A stretch of DNA of 64,000 nucleotides from Candidatus Saccharimonadota bacterium. Its GTDB lineage: Bacteria > Patescibacteriota > Saccharimonadia > Saccharimonadales > Saccharimonadaceae. Positions 41,600-50,562 of this stretch are shown piece by piece (position 1 is the stretch's first letter; the number at the start of each line of letters is the position of its first letter). Where the stretch lies: positions 186,001-250,000 of the forward strand of contig VGLK01000001.1 of NCBI GenBank assembly GCA_016866755.1, given 5' to 3'. A program made the position numbers and the translations under genes. The notes beneath the pieces were generated by a model that had not been told where the DNA came from, ran no database searches, and saw nothing but the letters and a program-made list of their open reading frames with translations.

Positions 41600-41824
41600 A
41601 TGGCTGGACAAAAGGAAGTAATCAAAATGGCAGGCAAGGTAGTGGAAGCACTGCCTAATACTCAATTTAAGATTGAACTTGAGAATGGTCATAGTATTAT
41701 TGCCCACATTAGCGGAAAAATGCGTAAGCATTATATTCGTCTTGTGCCAGGTGATAAGGTGGAAGTTGAGATGACCCCGTACGATCTCACGAAGGGAAGA
41801 ATCATCTACCGCCTCAAGGATTAA
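41600..41824 (+). CDS. infA: Translation initiation factor IF-1
   Basis: A 74-residue OB-fold protein. [40 protein letters not shown] and [19 protein letters not shown] match IF-1 along its whole length. ATG 41600 is chosen: the frame extends upstream to 41537, but that part contains the promoter. The leader would be about 9 nt. Confidence 0.96.
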   Translation: MAGQKEVIKMAGKVVEALPNTQFKIELENGHSIIAHISGKMRKHYIRLVPGDKVEVEMTPYDLTKGRIIYRLKD

Positions 41825-41856
41825 ATTTAACGGGAGAAGGAGTTTTTGTAACGCTC

Positions 41857-41973
41857 ATGAAAGTTCGTGCGAGTGTAAAAAAAATCAGTCCCGATGACCA
41901 GTTGGTGCGCCGTAAAGGTCGCCTAAGGGTTATCAACAAGAAAAAACCTAAGAATAAGCAAAGGCAGGGTTAA
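41857..41973 (+). CDS. rpmJ: 50S ribosomal protein L36 (bL36), zinc-free form
   Basis: A 38-residue L36, too short for most ORF scans. [10 protein letters not shown] begins it and PKNKQRQG ends it. The zinc ligands of ordinary L36 (three Cys and one His) are replaced: SPDDQ stands where CRNCK is usual. AAGGAG lies about 14 bases upstream, a long spacing. It keeps the classic infA-rpmJ-rpsM order. Confidence 0.93.
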   Translation: MKVRASVKKISPDDQLVRRKGRLRVINKKKPKNKQRQG

Positions 41974-41975
41974 GC

Positions 41976-42362
41976 ATGGCTCGAATTGCTGGAATCGTTA
42001 TTCCATCAGAGAAGCAAGTTCAGATCGGTCTTACCTACGTATATGGTATCGGTCCGAAATTTGCACGAGACATCCTTGCGGAGGCCAATATTGAGCCTAC
42101 CACTCGGGTGAAAGATCTCACCGAGGCTGAAGAGCAAAAAATTCGTGAAATTATTGACGCGAATTATACCGTAGAAGGTGATCTCCAGCGCTTGGTGACA
42201 AATAATATTAAGCGCCTAAAGGATGTGAACGCCTATCGCGGTTTGCGTCACAAAGCCGGTTTACCGACCAGAGGCCAGCGCACGCGTACGAACGCACGAA
42301 CTCGTAAGGGTCGCGCGGTATCAGTCGGCGGATCACAACCTAAGTCAGCATCTAAGACCTAA
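41976..42362 (+). CDS. rpsM: 30S ribosomal protein S13 (uS13)
   Basis: A 128-residue S13. [26 protein letters not shown] at its start (recognisable as ARIAGIVIP and TYVYGIGP), [20 protein letters not shown] and the C-terminal [18 protein letters not shown] are present. It contacts the P-site tRNA. Confidence 0.97.
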   Translation: MARIAGIVIPSEKQVQIGLTYVYGIGPKFARDILAEANIEPTTRVKDLTEAEEQKIREIIDANYTVEGDLQRLVTNNIKRLKDVNAYRGLRHKAGLPTRGQRTRTNARTRKGRAVSVGGSQPKSASKT

Positions 42363-42379
42363 AAGAAAGGAAATTGTAT

Positions 42380-42772
42380 ATGGCAGAGCAAAAAACGACA
42401 AGTCGCAAGAAGCAGCGCCGATCAGTTCCTTCTGGTCAGCTGCACATTCAGGCAACCTTTAATAACACCATCGTTACTTTTACCGACAAAAAGGGTAACG
42501 CGTTGGCCGCTTCTAGTGCTGGTGCGTGTGGATTTAGAGGTTCTAAAAAAGGTACCGCCTACGCATCTCAGATTGCCGCTGAAAAAGCATCTGAAGCAGC
42601 AGCATCACTTTACGGCCTTAAGGCTGTTGACGTGTACGTTAAAGGTGTGGGCCTTGGTCGTGACGCCGCAATCCGTGCGGTTGGTGCGTACGACATTTCA
42701 GTAGAAAGCATTAAGGACGTTACCGGTGTTCCACACGGTGGTACTCGTCCACGTAAGGCACGGAGGGCTTAA
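42380..42772 (+). CDS. rpsK: 30S ribosomal protein S11 (uS11)
   Basis: A 130-residue S11. HIQATFNNTIVTFTDKKGN, GFRGSKKGTAYASQIAAEKA and GVGLGRDAAIRAVGA followed by VTGVPHGGTRPRKARR are characteristic. ATG 42380 is preferred over an upstream TTG at 42374, because AAAGGAAA sits eight bases before the ATG. Confidence 0.97.
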   Translation: MAEQKTTSRKKQRRSVPSGQLHIQATFNNTIVTFTDKKGNALAASSAGACGFRGSKKGTAYASQIAAEKASEAAASLYGLKAVDVYVKGVGLGRDAAIRAVGAYDISVESIKDVTGVPHGGTRPRKARRA

Positions 42773-42775
42773 AGT

Positions 42776-43402
42776 ATGTCACGTGATACTACTCCAATTG
42801 TCAAACAAAGCCGCCGGGAGGGCTATGCACTTCACCCTAAGGCACACAAAGTTATGGCGCGAAAAACTGGTATACCTGGTCAACACGCGCATGGTCGTCA
42901 GAATAAGCCTAGTCTTTACTCGACGCAACTTCGTGAAAAACAGAAAGTTCGCCGTATTTATGGTCTTGTAGAACGTCAGTTTGCTCGACTTATGGACGAA
43001 GCCAACCGCGCAAGTGGTGCGGGTGTTCTTCCGGGTGAATTGCTACTGCAACTCCTTGAGCGACGAATTGATAATGCTGTGTACCGAGCAGGATTTGCAA
43101 CCAGCCGCCGTGCTGCGCGTCAACTTGTTGGACACGGTCATTTCGAATTAAACGGTCGTCGTGTTGACATTCCATCTATTCGCCTTAAGGCGGGAGACGT
43201 ACTTACAGTGCGATCTAAAAGCACAAAGTCTAGCTACTTTGCGGCAATTAAAGATGTATTTGGCAACACCGATCAGGCGCCACTTAGCTGGGTAAAAGGT
43301 GATATTAATAAATTACGTATTGAAGTTACTGGTTTACCTAAGCGAGAAGAAGCCGAAGCAAATATTAACGAGCAGCTCATTGTTGAGTACTACTCACGAT
43401 AA
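42776..43402 (+). CDS. rpsD: 30S ribosomal protein S4 (uS4)
   Basis: A 208-residue S4. The N-terminal zinc-free type lacks Cys pairs. The S4 RNA-binding domain (about residues 95-155) carries LERRIDNAVYRAGFATSRRA and ARQLVGHGHFELNGRRVDIP. The C-terminus ends INEQLIVEYYSR. It initiates 30S body assembly. Confidence 0.96.
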   Translation: MSRDTTPIVKQSRREGYALHPKAHKVMARKTGIPGQHAHGRQNKPSLYSTQLREKQKVRRIYGLVERQFARLMDEANRASGAGVLPGELLLQLLERRIDNAVYRAGFATSRRAARQLVGHGHFELNGRRVDIPSIRLKAGDVLTVRSKSTKSSYFAAIKDVFGNTDQAPLSWVKGDINKLRIEVTGLPKREEAEANINEQLIVEYYSR

Positions 43403-43426
43403 GGGTAAGGGAGCAAGAATAACGTT

Positions 43427-44350
43427 ATGTCAAAAGCGATTTATAATCCGACTTTAGCTGGAATTGAAGAACATTCAAGCGATAGTGCAACGTTTACGAT
43501 TGAGCCTTTGCAAGCTGGCTACGGAAACACACTAGGAAACAGTATCCGACGTGTCCTACTTTCAAGTGTTGAAGGTGGAGCGTTGGTTGCCTTTAAGATT
43601 GAAGGTGCTACACACGAATTTACTACTGTAGAAGGTATTAAAGAAGATGTTGTAGACATTATGCTAAACCTTAAAAACGTACGATTACGCGTTCATGGCG
43701 ACAAGCCAGTTGAACTTCGTCTTGAAAAGAAGGGTGCGGGAACAATTACCGCCGCCGACATCAAGACAACAGCTGACGTTGAAGTCATTAACCCAGACCA
43801 AGTTATTGCAACTGTTGACGATCCAAAGAAGACCGTTGTAATCGATCTTGTAGCTGAGGCTGGACGCGGTTACCGCACAATTGAAGAGTCAAGTGAAGCT
43901 CGGCTTCATAGCGACATGATAGCACTTGATGCCGTATTTACACCGGTACTGCGTGTTCGCTATAAAGTTTCTGGTACTCGTGTAGGCCAAGAAACTAACC
44001 TAGACAAGCTATCTATTACTGTTGATACCGACGGTATGATTTCACCAAAAGAAGCGTTTGAAGAAGCAGCTGCGATTTTGGTTAATCAATACCAAGCACT
44101 TGCTGGCAGTACAACTGTAGAAGCTGCACCATCTATAGGTGGCGTAGCGGCAGATGATGATAGTGAGCTTAACACGCCTATTGAAGACTTAGATCTTTCA
44201 TCGCGCACAGCCAACGCGCTTATCAACAACGATATCCGCACCGTACATGATCTTGTTACACTCACCGAACAAGATTTGCGTGAACTAAAAGGTTTTGGCT
44301 CTAAGGCACTAGACGAAGTAAAAGATAAATTAGCAGAACTGGAGCTGTAA
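43427..44350 (+). CDS. rpoA: DNA-directed RNA polymerase subunit alpha
   Basis: A 307-residue alpha subunit. The N-terminal dimerisation domain contains GYGNTLGNSIRRVLLSS and VEGIKEDVVDIMLNLK. A 20-residue acidic linker follows, then a C-terminal domain (about 240-307) with helix-hairpin-helix LKGFGSKALDEVKDKL, which binds UP elements and activators. It lies in the usual rpsD-rpoA-rplQ order. Confidence 0.97.
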   Translation: MSKAIYNPTLAGIEEHSSDSATFTIEPLQAGYGNTLGNSIRRVLLSSVEGGALVAFKIEGATHEFTTVEGIKEDVVDIMLNLKNVRLRVHGDKPVELRLEKKGAGTITAADIKTTADVEVINPDQVIATVDDPKKTVVIDLVAEAGRGYRTIEESSEARLHSDMIALDAVFTPVLRVRYKVSGTRVGQETNLDKLSITVDTDGMISPKEAFEEAAAILVNQYQALAGSTTVEAAPSIGGVAADDDSELNTPIEDLDLSSRTANALINNDIRTVHDLVTLTEQDLRELKGFGSKALDEVKDKLAELEL

Positions 44351-44353
44351 ACC

Positions 44354-44746
44354 ATGCATCGACACGGATACAAGGGGCGCAAGTTCGGTCGCGAACGTGA
44401 TCAGCGTCGTGCTCTTATGAAAGGCTTGGCGACAAGTCTTGTAGAGCACGGTCGTATTGAAACGACACTTCCTAAAGCGAAAGAGCTTAAGCGCTACATT
44501 GAAAAATTAGTCACTAAGGCCAAAAAAGGCGATCTTCATAGTCGTCGCCAAGTTATTGCCAAGCTTTCAACTCAAGCAGCAGCATTTAAACTAGTAGATG
44601 AGATTGCTCCAAAGCTCGCTCATCGCACTAGCGGACACGTACGTGTAGTACGAACTCGTTTGCGAGTAGGCGACGGCACGCAACTTGCGGCTATTGAATT
44701 TGTCGATGATATTTCTGCAACTCAAACAGAAGAGGAGAAGAAATAA
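44354..44746 (+). CDS. rplQ: 50S ribosomal protein L17 (bL17)
   Basis: A 130-residue L17. MHRHGYKGRKFGRERDQRRA and LMKGLATSLVEHGRIETTLP match the family core, followed by the C-terminal domain (GHVRVVRTRLRVGDG). Three bases separate it from rpoA. Confidence 0.96.
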   Translation: MHRHGYKGRKFGRERDQRRALMKGLATSLVEHGRIETTLPKAKELKRYIEKLVTKAKKGDLHSRRQVIAKLSTQAAAFKLVDEIAPKLAHRTSGHVRVVRTRLRVGDGTQLAAIEFVDDISATQTEEEKK

Positions 44747-44747
44747 T

Positions 44748-45179
44748 ATGAAGACATATTCTCAAAAACCAACCGAAATTCAGCGACGATGGATTCTTGT
44801 GGACGCTTCTGAAGCACCACTAGGCCGAATCGCAACTCAAATTGCAACGTACCTTACCGGTAAATACAAACCTAGCTACACTCCTCATATGGATGGTGGC
44901 GACTACGTGGTTGTTATTAATGCCAAGCACGCGGTTGTAACCGGAAACAAAGAGACTGCAAAAGTTTACTACCACCACACAGGATTTCCTGGCGGTATTA
45001 AAGATGCACGACTGGAAGAAGTTCGTGAGAAATTCCCAGAGCGAATCATTGAAAATGCAGTTAAGGGTATGCTTCCAAAGAACAAACTACAGGCAGAACG
45101 TATGAAACGTTTACGTGTATTTGCCGAGGCTGACCACACTCACGCTGCGCAGACTCCAGAGAAAGTTGAGGTAAAATAA
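44748..45179 (+). CDS. rplM: 50S ribosomal protein L13 (uL13)
   Basis: A 143-residue L13. MKTYSQKPTEIQRRWILVDA, LGRIATQIATYLTGKYKPSY, and KAVKGMLP-type sequence (NAVKGMLPKNKLQ) are present. ATG 44748 begins one base after the rplQ stop codon; the longer frame overlaps rplQ and is rejected. rpsI follows after one base. Confidence 0.96.
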   Translation: MKTYSQKPTEIQRRWILVDASEAPLGRIATQIATYLTGKYKPSYTPHMDGGDYVVVINAKHAVVTGNKETAKVYYHHTGFPGGIKDARLEEVREKFPERIIENAVKGMLPKNKLQAERMKRLRVFAEADHTHAAQTPEKVEVK

Positions 45180-45180
45180 T

Positions 45181-45579
45181 ATGGCTGAAAATACCTATCT
45201 ATACGGTCTTGGTCGTCGCAAAAGCGCAACTGCTCGCGCGCGGCTTTACAAGGGCAAGGGAACGATTACAATCAACGACAAGACAGCAGAAGAGTATCTT
45301 TCTGGTAATAAATCTATGTTAGCTGAAGTAACTGACCCACTTGCTGTTGTAGGTAAGCAAAAAGATTACGACGTTACCATTAAAGTTGGTGGCGGCGGTC
45401 TTGCAGGACAAGTAGACGCTATTAAGCTGGCAATTGCTAAAGCAATTACCGTTGGCTCAGCTGATCTTCGACCAGTACTTAAAAAAGCCGAACTTCTCTC
45501 GCGCGACCCACGAGAAAAGGAACGCAAGAAGTACGGTCTTCGCTCAGCCCGTAAACGCGAACAATTCTCAAAGCGTTAA
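45181..45579 (+). CDS. rpsI: 30S ribosomal protein S9 (uS9)
   Basis: A 132-residue S9. GLGRRKSATARARLYKGKG and KVGGGGLAGQVDAIKLAIAK, and the C-terminal tail DPREKERKKYGLRSARKREQFSKR, whose last residues (QFSKR) reach the P-site tRNA, are present. Last gene of the ribosomal block; a terminator follows. Confidence 0.97.
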   Translation: MAENTYLYGLGRRKSATARARLYKGKGTITINDKTAEEYLSGNKSMLAEVTDPLAVVGKQKDYDVTIKVGGGGLAGQVDAIKLAIAKAITVGSADLRPVLKKAELLSRDPREKERKKYGLRSARKREQFSKR

Positions 45580-45596
45580 TTGCTTAAAGTTACAAT

Positions 45597-45629
45597 ATAC
45601 CGTCCAATACTTATTTGGGCGGTATTTTG
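45597..45629 (+). terminator. Terminator of the infA-rpsI block
   Basis: ATACCGTCCAA pairs with TTGGGCGGTAT, followed by TTTTG. Confidence 0.8.
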
Positions 45630-45647
45630 TATATAAATATGACAGCG

Positions 45648-45653
45648 TATACT
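45648..45653 (+). promoter_or_regulatory. -10 of the hydrolase gene, leaderless type
   Basis: TATACT, 7 bases before GTG 45661 (13 before ATG 45667). Confidence 0.5.
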
Positions 45654-45660
45654 TAGTAGA

Positions 45661-46506
45661 GTGAGTATGAAAAAATATGATAGCCGCTGGCAAACTCTTT
45701 TACATGACAAACTAGGTTTGCCATATATCTTGCACGTGTCAATTAAACGTAAGCCAAAAAAGCCGCGGGCTACAGTGGTGTTTTTACATGGAATTGGCAA
45801 TAATGGTGAAGCATGGCGTTCGGTTATTTCGCAGTTACCAGAAGATATTCGAATTATATCAATTGATCTTTTGGGCCACGGACGCTCTCCTAAGCCGCAA
45901 TCCATGGCATATAACGTGCAACTGCAGGCAAAAGCGCTAATTGCCACACTTCTGCAGCAACGCGCGCTTGGTAAAGTTATTTTGGTTGGTCATTCGATGG
46001 GGGCGCTAATATCTATCGAAGTAGCTAAGCGTTACCCTAAGCTTGTGACTGCCCTGGTGCTATGTAGTCCACCGCTATACGGTCGAGATGACGACGCATC
46101 GGTACCTTTACGCGAGCGCTCGCTTAAAAAATTTTATAATTACTTACATAAAAATCCGGAAACTTTAACTAAGTTAGCAAAGCATGCACATAAGTTTAAT
46201 GTAATGAATGAAACGTTTATTGTAGATGAAAATACTATAAAACCGTTTTTAGGAGCACTAAAAAGCAGTATCCTTGAGCAGACGTCACTAGATGACGTTC
46301 GTAAATTAAAGCGTCCTTTTGTTATTATTCACGGAATGTACGACCCGCTTGTACTAAAGTCTTATCACTATCAGGCGGTTAAAGACAACCCTCAGGGTAA
46401 GTTTAAGCAAATTCTTGCCCACCATGATGTACGTGGCAAAAATTACATAAAAACTGTGGTTAAAGAGATTGAGCGCCACTTGCCAGAAAGCAGTTCAACA
46501 GAGTAG
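45661..46506 (+). CDS. Alpha/beta-fold hydrolase
   Basis: A 281-residue hydrolase. The oxyanion region is VVFLHGIGNNGEAW, the nucleophile elbow is LVGHSMGA (Ser about residue 112), the acid lies in VIIHGMYDP, and the catalytic His probably in ILAHHDVRG. The substrate is unknown; family members include esterases and lyases. The start is GTG 45661 if leaderless, otherwise ATG 45667; no Shine-Dalgarno site helps decide. No signal peptide. Confidence 0.85.
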   Translation: MSMKKYDSRWQTLLHDKLGLPYILHVSIKRKPKKPRATVVFLHGIGNNGEAWRSVISQLPEDIRIISIDLLGHGRSPKPQSMAYNVQLQAKALIATLLQQRALGKVILVGHSMGALISIEVAKRYPKLVTALVLCSPPLYGRDDDASVPLRERSLKKFYNYLHKNPETLTKLAKHAHKFNVMNETFIVDENTIKPFLGALKSSILEQTSLDDVRKLKRPFVIIHGMYDPLVLKSYHYQAVKDNPQGKFKQILAHHDVRGKNYIKTVVKEIERHLPESSSTE

Positions 46507-46552
46507 CTTGCGCTATAGGGCACAAGCATTAAAGTGTAGCGGCTAAATAAGG

Positions 46553-46558
46553 TATACT
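46553..46558 (+). promoter_or_regulatory. -10 of trpS
   Basis: TATACT preceded by AGG, 10 bases before ATG 46569. AAGGAT lies between and could serve as a weak Shine-Dalgarno site in a very short leader. Confidence 0.5.
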
Positions 46559-46568
46559 AAGGATAGAT

Positions 46569-47597
46569 ATGACAAAACCTGTAATTCTTACTGGCCTACG
46601 CGCCAACAACGACCTAACGCTTGGTAATTACTTTGGCGGCATTTTACCAATAATCAAAATGGCTAAAGATTACTCAAGTGAGTTTCAAATTAATATGTTT
46701 ATCCCCGATCTACATAGCTTTACTACGCCAATTGATCACACTAAACTACAGGCGCAAATTTTACACAATGCTCGACTGTTCGTGGCTGCCGGCTTGCCAC
46801 TTGACAACCCTAATATTCACCTTTATCGTCAAAGCCATGTTTCGGCACATAGTGAACTAACATGGATTTTGGACTGCTTTACCGGCATGGGTGAAATGGC
46901 ACGAATGACTCAATTTAAAGATAAAACTAGCCAAATTGGTGAAGACAGGGTTAGTATTGGCCTGTTTAACTATCCGGTGCTTATGGCTGCCGATATTTTA
47001 CTGTACGGCGCGCGTTACGTTCCGGTTGGCGAAGACCAAACTCAGCATTTAGAGTTTACGCGCGATATTGCCGAACGTATGAATAAAAAATTTGGCAATC
47101 TGTTAACCCCGCCAGAGCCAGTTGCAAAACAGTATGAATTTTTTGGCAAAAGCAAAGGCCTTCGTATTATGGACTTGGTTGATCCAACTAAAAAAATGAG
47201 TAAGTCTGATGAGCAGGGGCGTGGAGTAATTTTTCTTGGTGACGATCCACAGGCTGCGGCTAAAAAAGTTATGAGCGCAACTACCGATGACCTTGCCTAT
47301 GTTCGCTACGATAAAACCAATCAGCCGGGCATAAGCAATCTTTTAGAAATACTGTCTTTACTACGTGGCATATCGCTTGAAGATACAGTGAAAGAATTTG
47401 AAGGCCACAATAAATACGGTGATTTTAAGCGTGCAGTAGCAGATGAAGTAGTCATTTTTCTGACTAATTTTCAAAAGGCTCTAGCGGAGTGCGATGACAG
47501 GTTAATTTCCGCTAAACTAAAAGCCTCTGAAGAATTAATGCGTCAACAGGCGCAGGCCACGCTTTATCGTGTTCAAAAGGCAATAGGTTTAAGGTAA
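46569..47597 (+). CDS. trpS: Tryptophanyl-tRNA synthetase
   Basis: A 342-residue class I synthetase. The HIGH-like motif is LTLGNYFGG, and the KMSKS loop is intact (TKKMSKSDEQG). GEDQTQHLEFTRDIAERMN and the Trp-pocket segment NYPVLMAADILLY match bacterial TrpRS. It likely heads an operon with the pseudouridine synthase one base downstream and holB-like gene. The cognate tRNA-Trp lies 11 kb downstream. Confidence 0.96.
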   Translation: MTKPVILTGLRANNDLTLGNYFGGILPIIKMAKDYSSEFQINMFIPDLHSFTTPIDHTKLQAQILHNARLFVAAGLPLDNPNIHLYRQSHVSAHSELTWILDCFTGMGEMARMTQFKDKTSQIGEDRVSIGLFNYPVLMAADILLYGARYVPVGEDQTQHLEFTRDIAERMNKKFGNLLTPPEPVAKQYEFFGKSKGLRIMDLVDPTKKMSKSDEQGRGVIFLGDDPQAAAKKVMSATTDDLAYVRYDKTNQPGISNLLEILSLLRGISLEDTVKEFEGHNKYGDFKRAVADEVVIFLTNFQKALAECDDRLISAKLKASEELMRQQAQATLYRVQKAIGLR

Positions 47598-47598
47598 T

Positions 47599-48753
47599 AT
47601 GATTAAGTTTGACGTAAAAGATGTTATTGCGCTGCTGCGTAAGTTTAAACAGGCAGATGATAATGATGGTCGCCGAGAGGTAAGTTTTATAAACGTTACA
47701 GCACCAGAGCTTCACTCTACACTTATTGGCTTTAGGTTTAAAAAGCAGCAATTTTACGCACTGCTCGATGAGACGGTTGAAGATAATCAGGCTCGGGTAG
47801 AGCAAGCAATAGCAGGCACGTACGGTGATGTACACGGCGAGTTACTACGCAATCCTAAAGATGATTCGCTATATACCTATGGTATGCCGTACAAAGGAAA
47901 AGAAATGTATCTTTACAAGGTTACGCCAACAAGCAAGCGTCTCGACTCGTACTTAGCCGAAGTGTACCCGGAGCGCTCGCGTAGCGCATGGCAAAAGCAT
48001 GTTAGGGCAGGCCACGTAAAACTTAATGGCGAAATATGCTTGTCAGTAAAGGCAGAGGTCAGCCTAAACGATCAAGTTTCTATGGAGATACCAAGTGCTG
48101 AAATTCATAGCGACAAAGTGTTACCAATTCTGTACATAGATGACGATATTATTGTAGTAAATAAACCCTCTGGCGTTTTAACGCATGCTAAAGGTGGCAT
48201 AGTTAATGAATTTACGGTTGCCGATTTCTTTTCTCGTTACACTAAAGGTAATTTCGCCTCTAATAAAGCGGGTATTGTTCATCGTCTCGATCGTGATACC
48301 TCTGGAGTAATTATTGGAGCTCGCACGCCAGAAGTCTACTCTATGCTTCAGCAGCAGTTTGCTAATCGAAGCGTTAAAAAAGAGTATGTTGCAGTTGTAC
48401 AAGGGCACCCTAGCCGACAGAGTGCGATTATTGATATACCGATTGGTCGTAACCCTAAGGCTCCTAGTACCTTTAAGCCAGATACAAACGGCAAGGCAGC
48501 CCAAACATCATACAAGGTGACACAAACCTCTGATACCCGCAGTCTAGTAACGTTGCAGCCTAAAACTGGTCGCACGCATCAATTGCGCGTGCATCTAAAG
48601 CACATTGGTACGCCAATTGTTGGCGACAGAGTGTATGGAACGCCCGATGAGCGCCTTTACCTACATGCACACATGCTTACAATTACTCACCCAAACGGTG
48701 AAACAATGACGTTTACGAGCCCTGTGCCGTCGACATTTAACGCTGCACTTTAA
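47599..48753 (+). CDS. RluA-family pseudouridine synthase with an extra N-terminal domain
   Basis: A 384-residue protein. Residues about 110-175 form an S4 RNA-binding domain (LDSYLAEVYPERSRSAWQKH, VKLNGE). The catalytic domain has the motif HRLDRDTSGV with the essential Asp, preceded by VVNKPSGVLTHAKGG and followed by KTGRTHQLRVHL. It isomerises uridine in rRNA or tRNA. The first 105 residues are not part of ordinary RluA/RluD and match nothing I recognise. It overlaps no neighbour and follows trpS by one base. Confidence 0.88.
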   Translation: MIKFDVKDVIALLRKFKQADDNDGRREVSFINVTAPELHSTLIGFRFKKQQFYALLDETVEDNQARVEQAIAGTYGDVHGELLRNPKDDSLYTYGMPYKGKEMYLYKVTPTSKRLDSYLAEVYPERSRSAWQKHVRAGHVKLNGEICLSVKAEVSLNDQVSMEIPSAEIHSDKVLPILYIDDDIIVVNKPSGVLTHAKGGIVNEFTVADFFSRYTKGNFASNKAGIVHRLDRDTSGVIIGARTPEVYSMLQQQFANRSVKKEYVAVVQGHPSRQSAIIDIPIGRNPKAPSTFKPDTNGKAAQTSYKVTQTSDTRSLVTLQPKTGRTHQLRVHLKHIGTPIVGDRVYGTPDERLYLHAHMLTITHPNGETMTFTSPVPSTFNAAL

Positions 48754-48759
48754 AACATT

Positions 48760-49593
48760 ATGTCATTACTATTGCCATACCATTCAGAAACGTTAGAGGC
48801 TCAGGCTGCGGCAATAAAAGCTAAGCCGCAATCTTTGCTTATTGTGGGCGAAGACGGGTTGGGGAGTGATGAATTTACGGATAAAATTGTCGCTAGCTAT
48901 TCAAAAGAAATTATACAAGTACATCCAACGGCAAAAACAAAAGGGGTGCGCGCCATTATTTCGGTAGAAACTATACGCGAGCTGTACCAAACAACGCGTG
49001 CTAAAACGGCAAATGAGACTGGGCGAGTGATATATGTACGCGAAGCACACACCATGACGCATCAAGCGCAAAATGCCTTCTTAAAACTTCTTGAAGAGCC
49101 AAGTAGCTCAACCTCGTTCGTATTAGTCGCCGCATCACTCGACACTCTGCTGCCAACTATTATTTCTAGGTGTCAAATTATTCGTATGCGCCCATTATCT
49201 CGAGCAGCGTCGCTTAAGTTTATGCAAACATTCAAAGCAATTGATCCAACGCGAGCCGCCCAAATAATGTTTATTGCGAGTGGCAAACCAGCCTTAATGA
49301 GCAGATTAGCACGCGACGATACTTATTTTGAACAGCAAAAAACGTACGTACAACATGCAAAGATACTTCTTGGCAATGACACATACTTAAAATTATTACT
49401 TGTAAACGAGTACAAAGATTCACGACCAAGAAGTGTTGAACTACTACTTTCAACCGCCCGCATGGGAGAGCAGCTTATTAAAACTGGTAATCACACCGAT
49501 ATTGCCAAAAAAATGAATGCCTATATTGCAGCCGTTGAACAGATTGAACGGAACGCCAACCTACGCTTAGTGCTTATTAACTGTATGTTATAA
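48760..49593 (+). CDS. holB: DNA polymerase III delta'-like clamp-loader subunit
   Basis: A 277-residue AAA+ protein. The fold signature REAHTMTHQAQNAFLKLLEEP and SRCQIIRMRPLS (arginine-finger SRC motif) identifies the DnaX/HolB group. The P-loop is degenerate (GEDGLGSDEF, no GKT), which fits delta' rather than an active ATPase, and there is no zinc module. It would sit in the sliding-clamp loader. Six bases after the pseudouridine synthase. Confidence 0.8.
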   Translation: MSLLLPYHSETLEAQAAAIKAKPQSLLIVGEDGLGSDEFTDKIVASYSKEIIQVHPTAKTKGVRAIISVETIRELYQTTRAKTANETGRVIYVREAHTMTHQAQNAFLKLLEEPSSSTSFVLVAASLDTLLPTIISRCQIIRMRPLSRAASLKFMQTFKAIDPTRAAQIMFIASGKPALMSRLARDDTYFEQQKTYVQHAKILLGNDTYLKLLLVNEYKDSRPRSVELLLSTARMGEQLIKTGNHTDIAKKMNAYIAAVEQIERNANLRLVLINCML

Positions 49594-49594
49594 T
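49589..49594 (+). promoter_or_regulatory. -10 of the TPR gene, near-leaderless
   Basis: TATAAT overlapping the holB stop codon, 9 bases before ATG 49604. Confidence 0.45.
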
Positions 49595-49603
49595 AATACA
49601 CAT

Positions 49604-50284
49604 ATGTTTGGCTTATTACTTATTGTAGCGTTTGGAACTTGGGCAATTTTACAGCGACAAATGATATCGGAGGCGGGTGAACTACCGGCTAAAATATCTG
49701 ATAAAATGGATCGACTATGGTCAATCGCTCAAGAATCTTTACGAGAAAAAAAATATTTACGAGCTGAAAAGGCTTTGCTTACTATTTTGCGAGTAGATGA
49801 GCGGAATGCAACTGCGTATAACCGACTAGGAATTTTATACGCCAAACAGCAGGCGTTTAAAGATGCAATTGAATGTTTTGAGATCGCTCAAAGTTTAGAG
49901 CCAAGTGCTTCTAGTTTGCATAACGTCGGGCTAATTTACTACGAAACAAAAAATTACGATAAAGCCTCGCTTGCATTTGAACAAGCGCTAGAGATGGAAA
50001 GTGATGTGGCGCCGCGACATGTAGCTTATGCTAAAGTTCAGGATAAACTTGGGCGGCATAAAAAAATGGTTGAAGCACTTGAACATGCAGTTGCACTCGA
50101 TAAATCGCCGCAAATGCTTAATTACTTAGCCGAAGCTTATGAAAAGACTAATCAACAAGCATTAGCCCACGATTTACGTGAGCAAGCCGCAAAAATGCTT
50201 GTTCCAGCTCAGCCGGTTATGGCAGGCAAGGTAATGGGTGGCCGATCACAACAAAAACGCTCTAAAACGCGTAAAATTATTTAA
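49604..50284 (+). CDS. Membrane-anchored TPR-repeat protein
   Basis: A 226-residue protein. An N-terminal hydrophobic segment (about residues 2-17, LLLIVAFGTWAIL) anchors it, with no cleavage site seen. Residues about 45-190 carry four tetratricopeptide repeats (for example AYNRLGILYAKQQAFKDAIE and SLHNVGLIYYETKNYDKASL). The tail is basic (QQKRSKTRKII). TPR repeats mediate protein binding; partner unknown. Confidence 0.8.
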   Translation: MFGLLLIVAFGTWAILQRQMISEAGELPAKISDKMDRLWSIAQESLREKKYLRAEKALLTILRVDERNATAYNRLGILYAKQQAFKDAIECFEIAQSLEPSASSLHNVGLIYYETKNYDKASLAFEQALEMESDVAPRHVAYAKVQDKLGRHKKMVEALEHAVALDKSPQMLNYLAEAYEKTNQQALAHDLREQAAKMLVPAQPVMAGKVMGGRSQQKRSKTRKII

Positions 50285-50353
50285 TATACTTAGCAGAGCG
50301 TAGACAGTGTACATTTGCGCCTAGTCTTATTTTTTGTTAAAATACACTCTAGT

Positions 50354-50429
50354 GCCGCGATAGCTCAGTTGGTAGAGCGCATCCATGGTAAGGATGAGGT
50401 CTCGGGTTCAAATCCCGATCGTGGCTCCA
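50354..50429 (+). tRNA. tRNA-Thr (anticodon GGU)
   Basis: A 76-nt tRNA. Acceptor GCCGCGA/TCGTGGC, D-arm AGCTCAGTTGGTAGAGC, anticodon loop ATGGTAA (anticodon GGT), T-loop GTTCAAATC, encoded CCA. Upstream TGT-TAAAAT (50335-50343) is a likely extended -10. Confidence 0.95.
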
Positions 50430-50436
50430 TATTACA

Positions 50437-50462
50437 TCATATCTTTACGGTATGATTTTTTA
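50437..50462 (+). terminator. Terminator of tRNA-Thr(GGU)
   Basis: ATCATA pairs with TATGAT, followed by a T run. Confidence 0.65.
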
Positions 50463-50494
50463 TTTACTAAACAAAACGAGAAGCGTGCTGGCTC

Positions 50495-50523
50495 TAGTCA
50501 AAAGTAATATTCTATGCTAGAAT
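50495..50523 (+). promoter_or_regulatory. rpmG promoter
   Basis: TAGTCA, 17 bp, TGC-TAGAAT (extended -10). Confidence 0.5.
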
Positions 50524-50562
50524 TATAAAGATTGATTAGTATTAAAGTAAGGTAAAAGTGAG

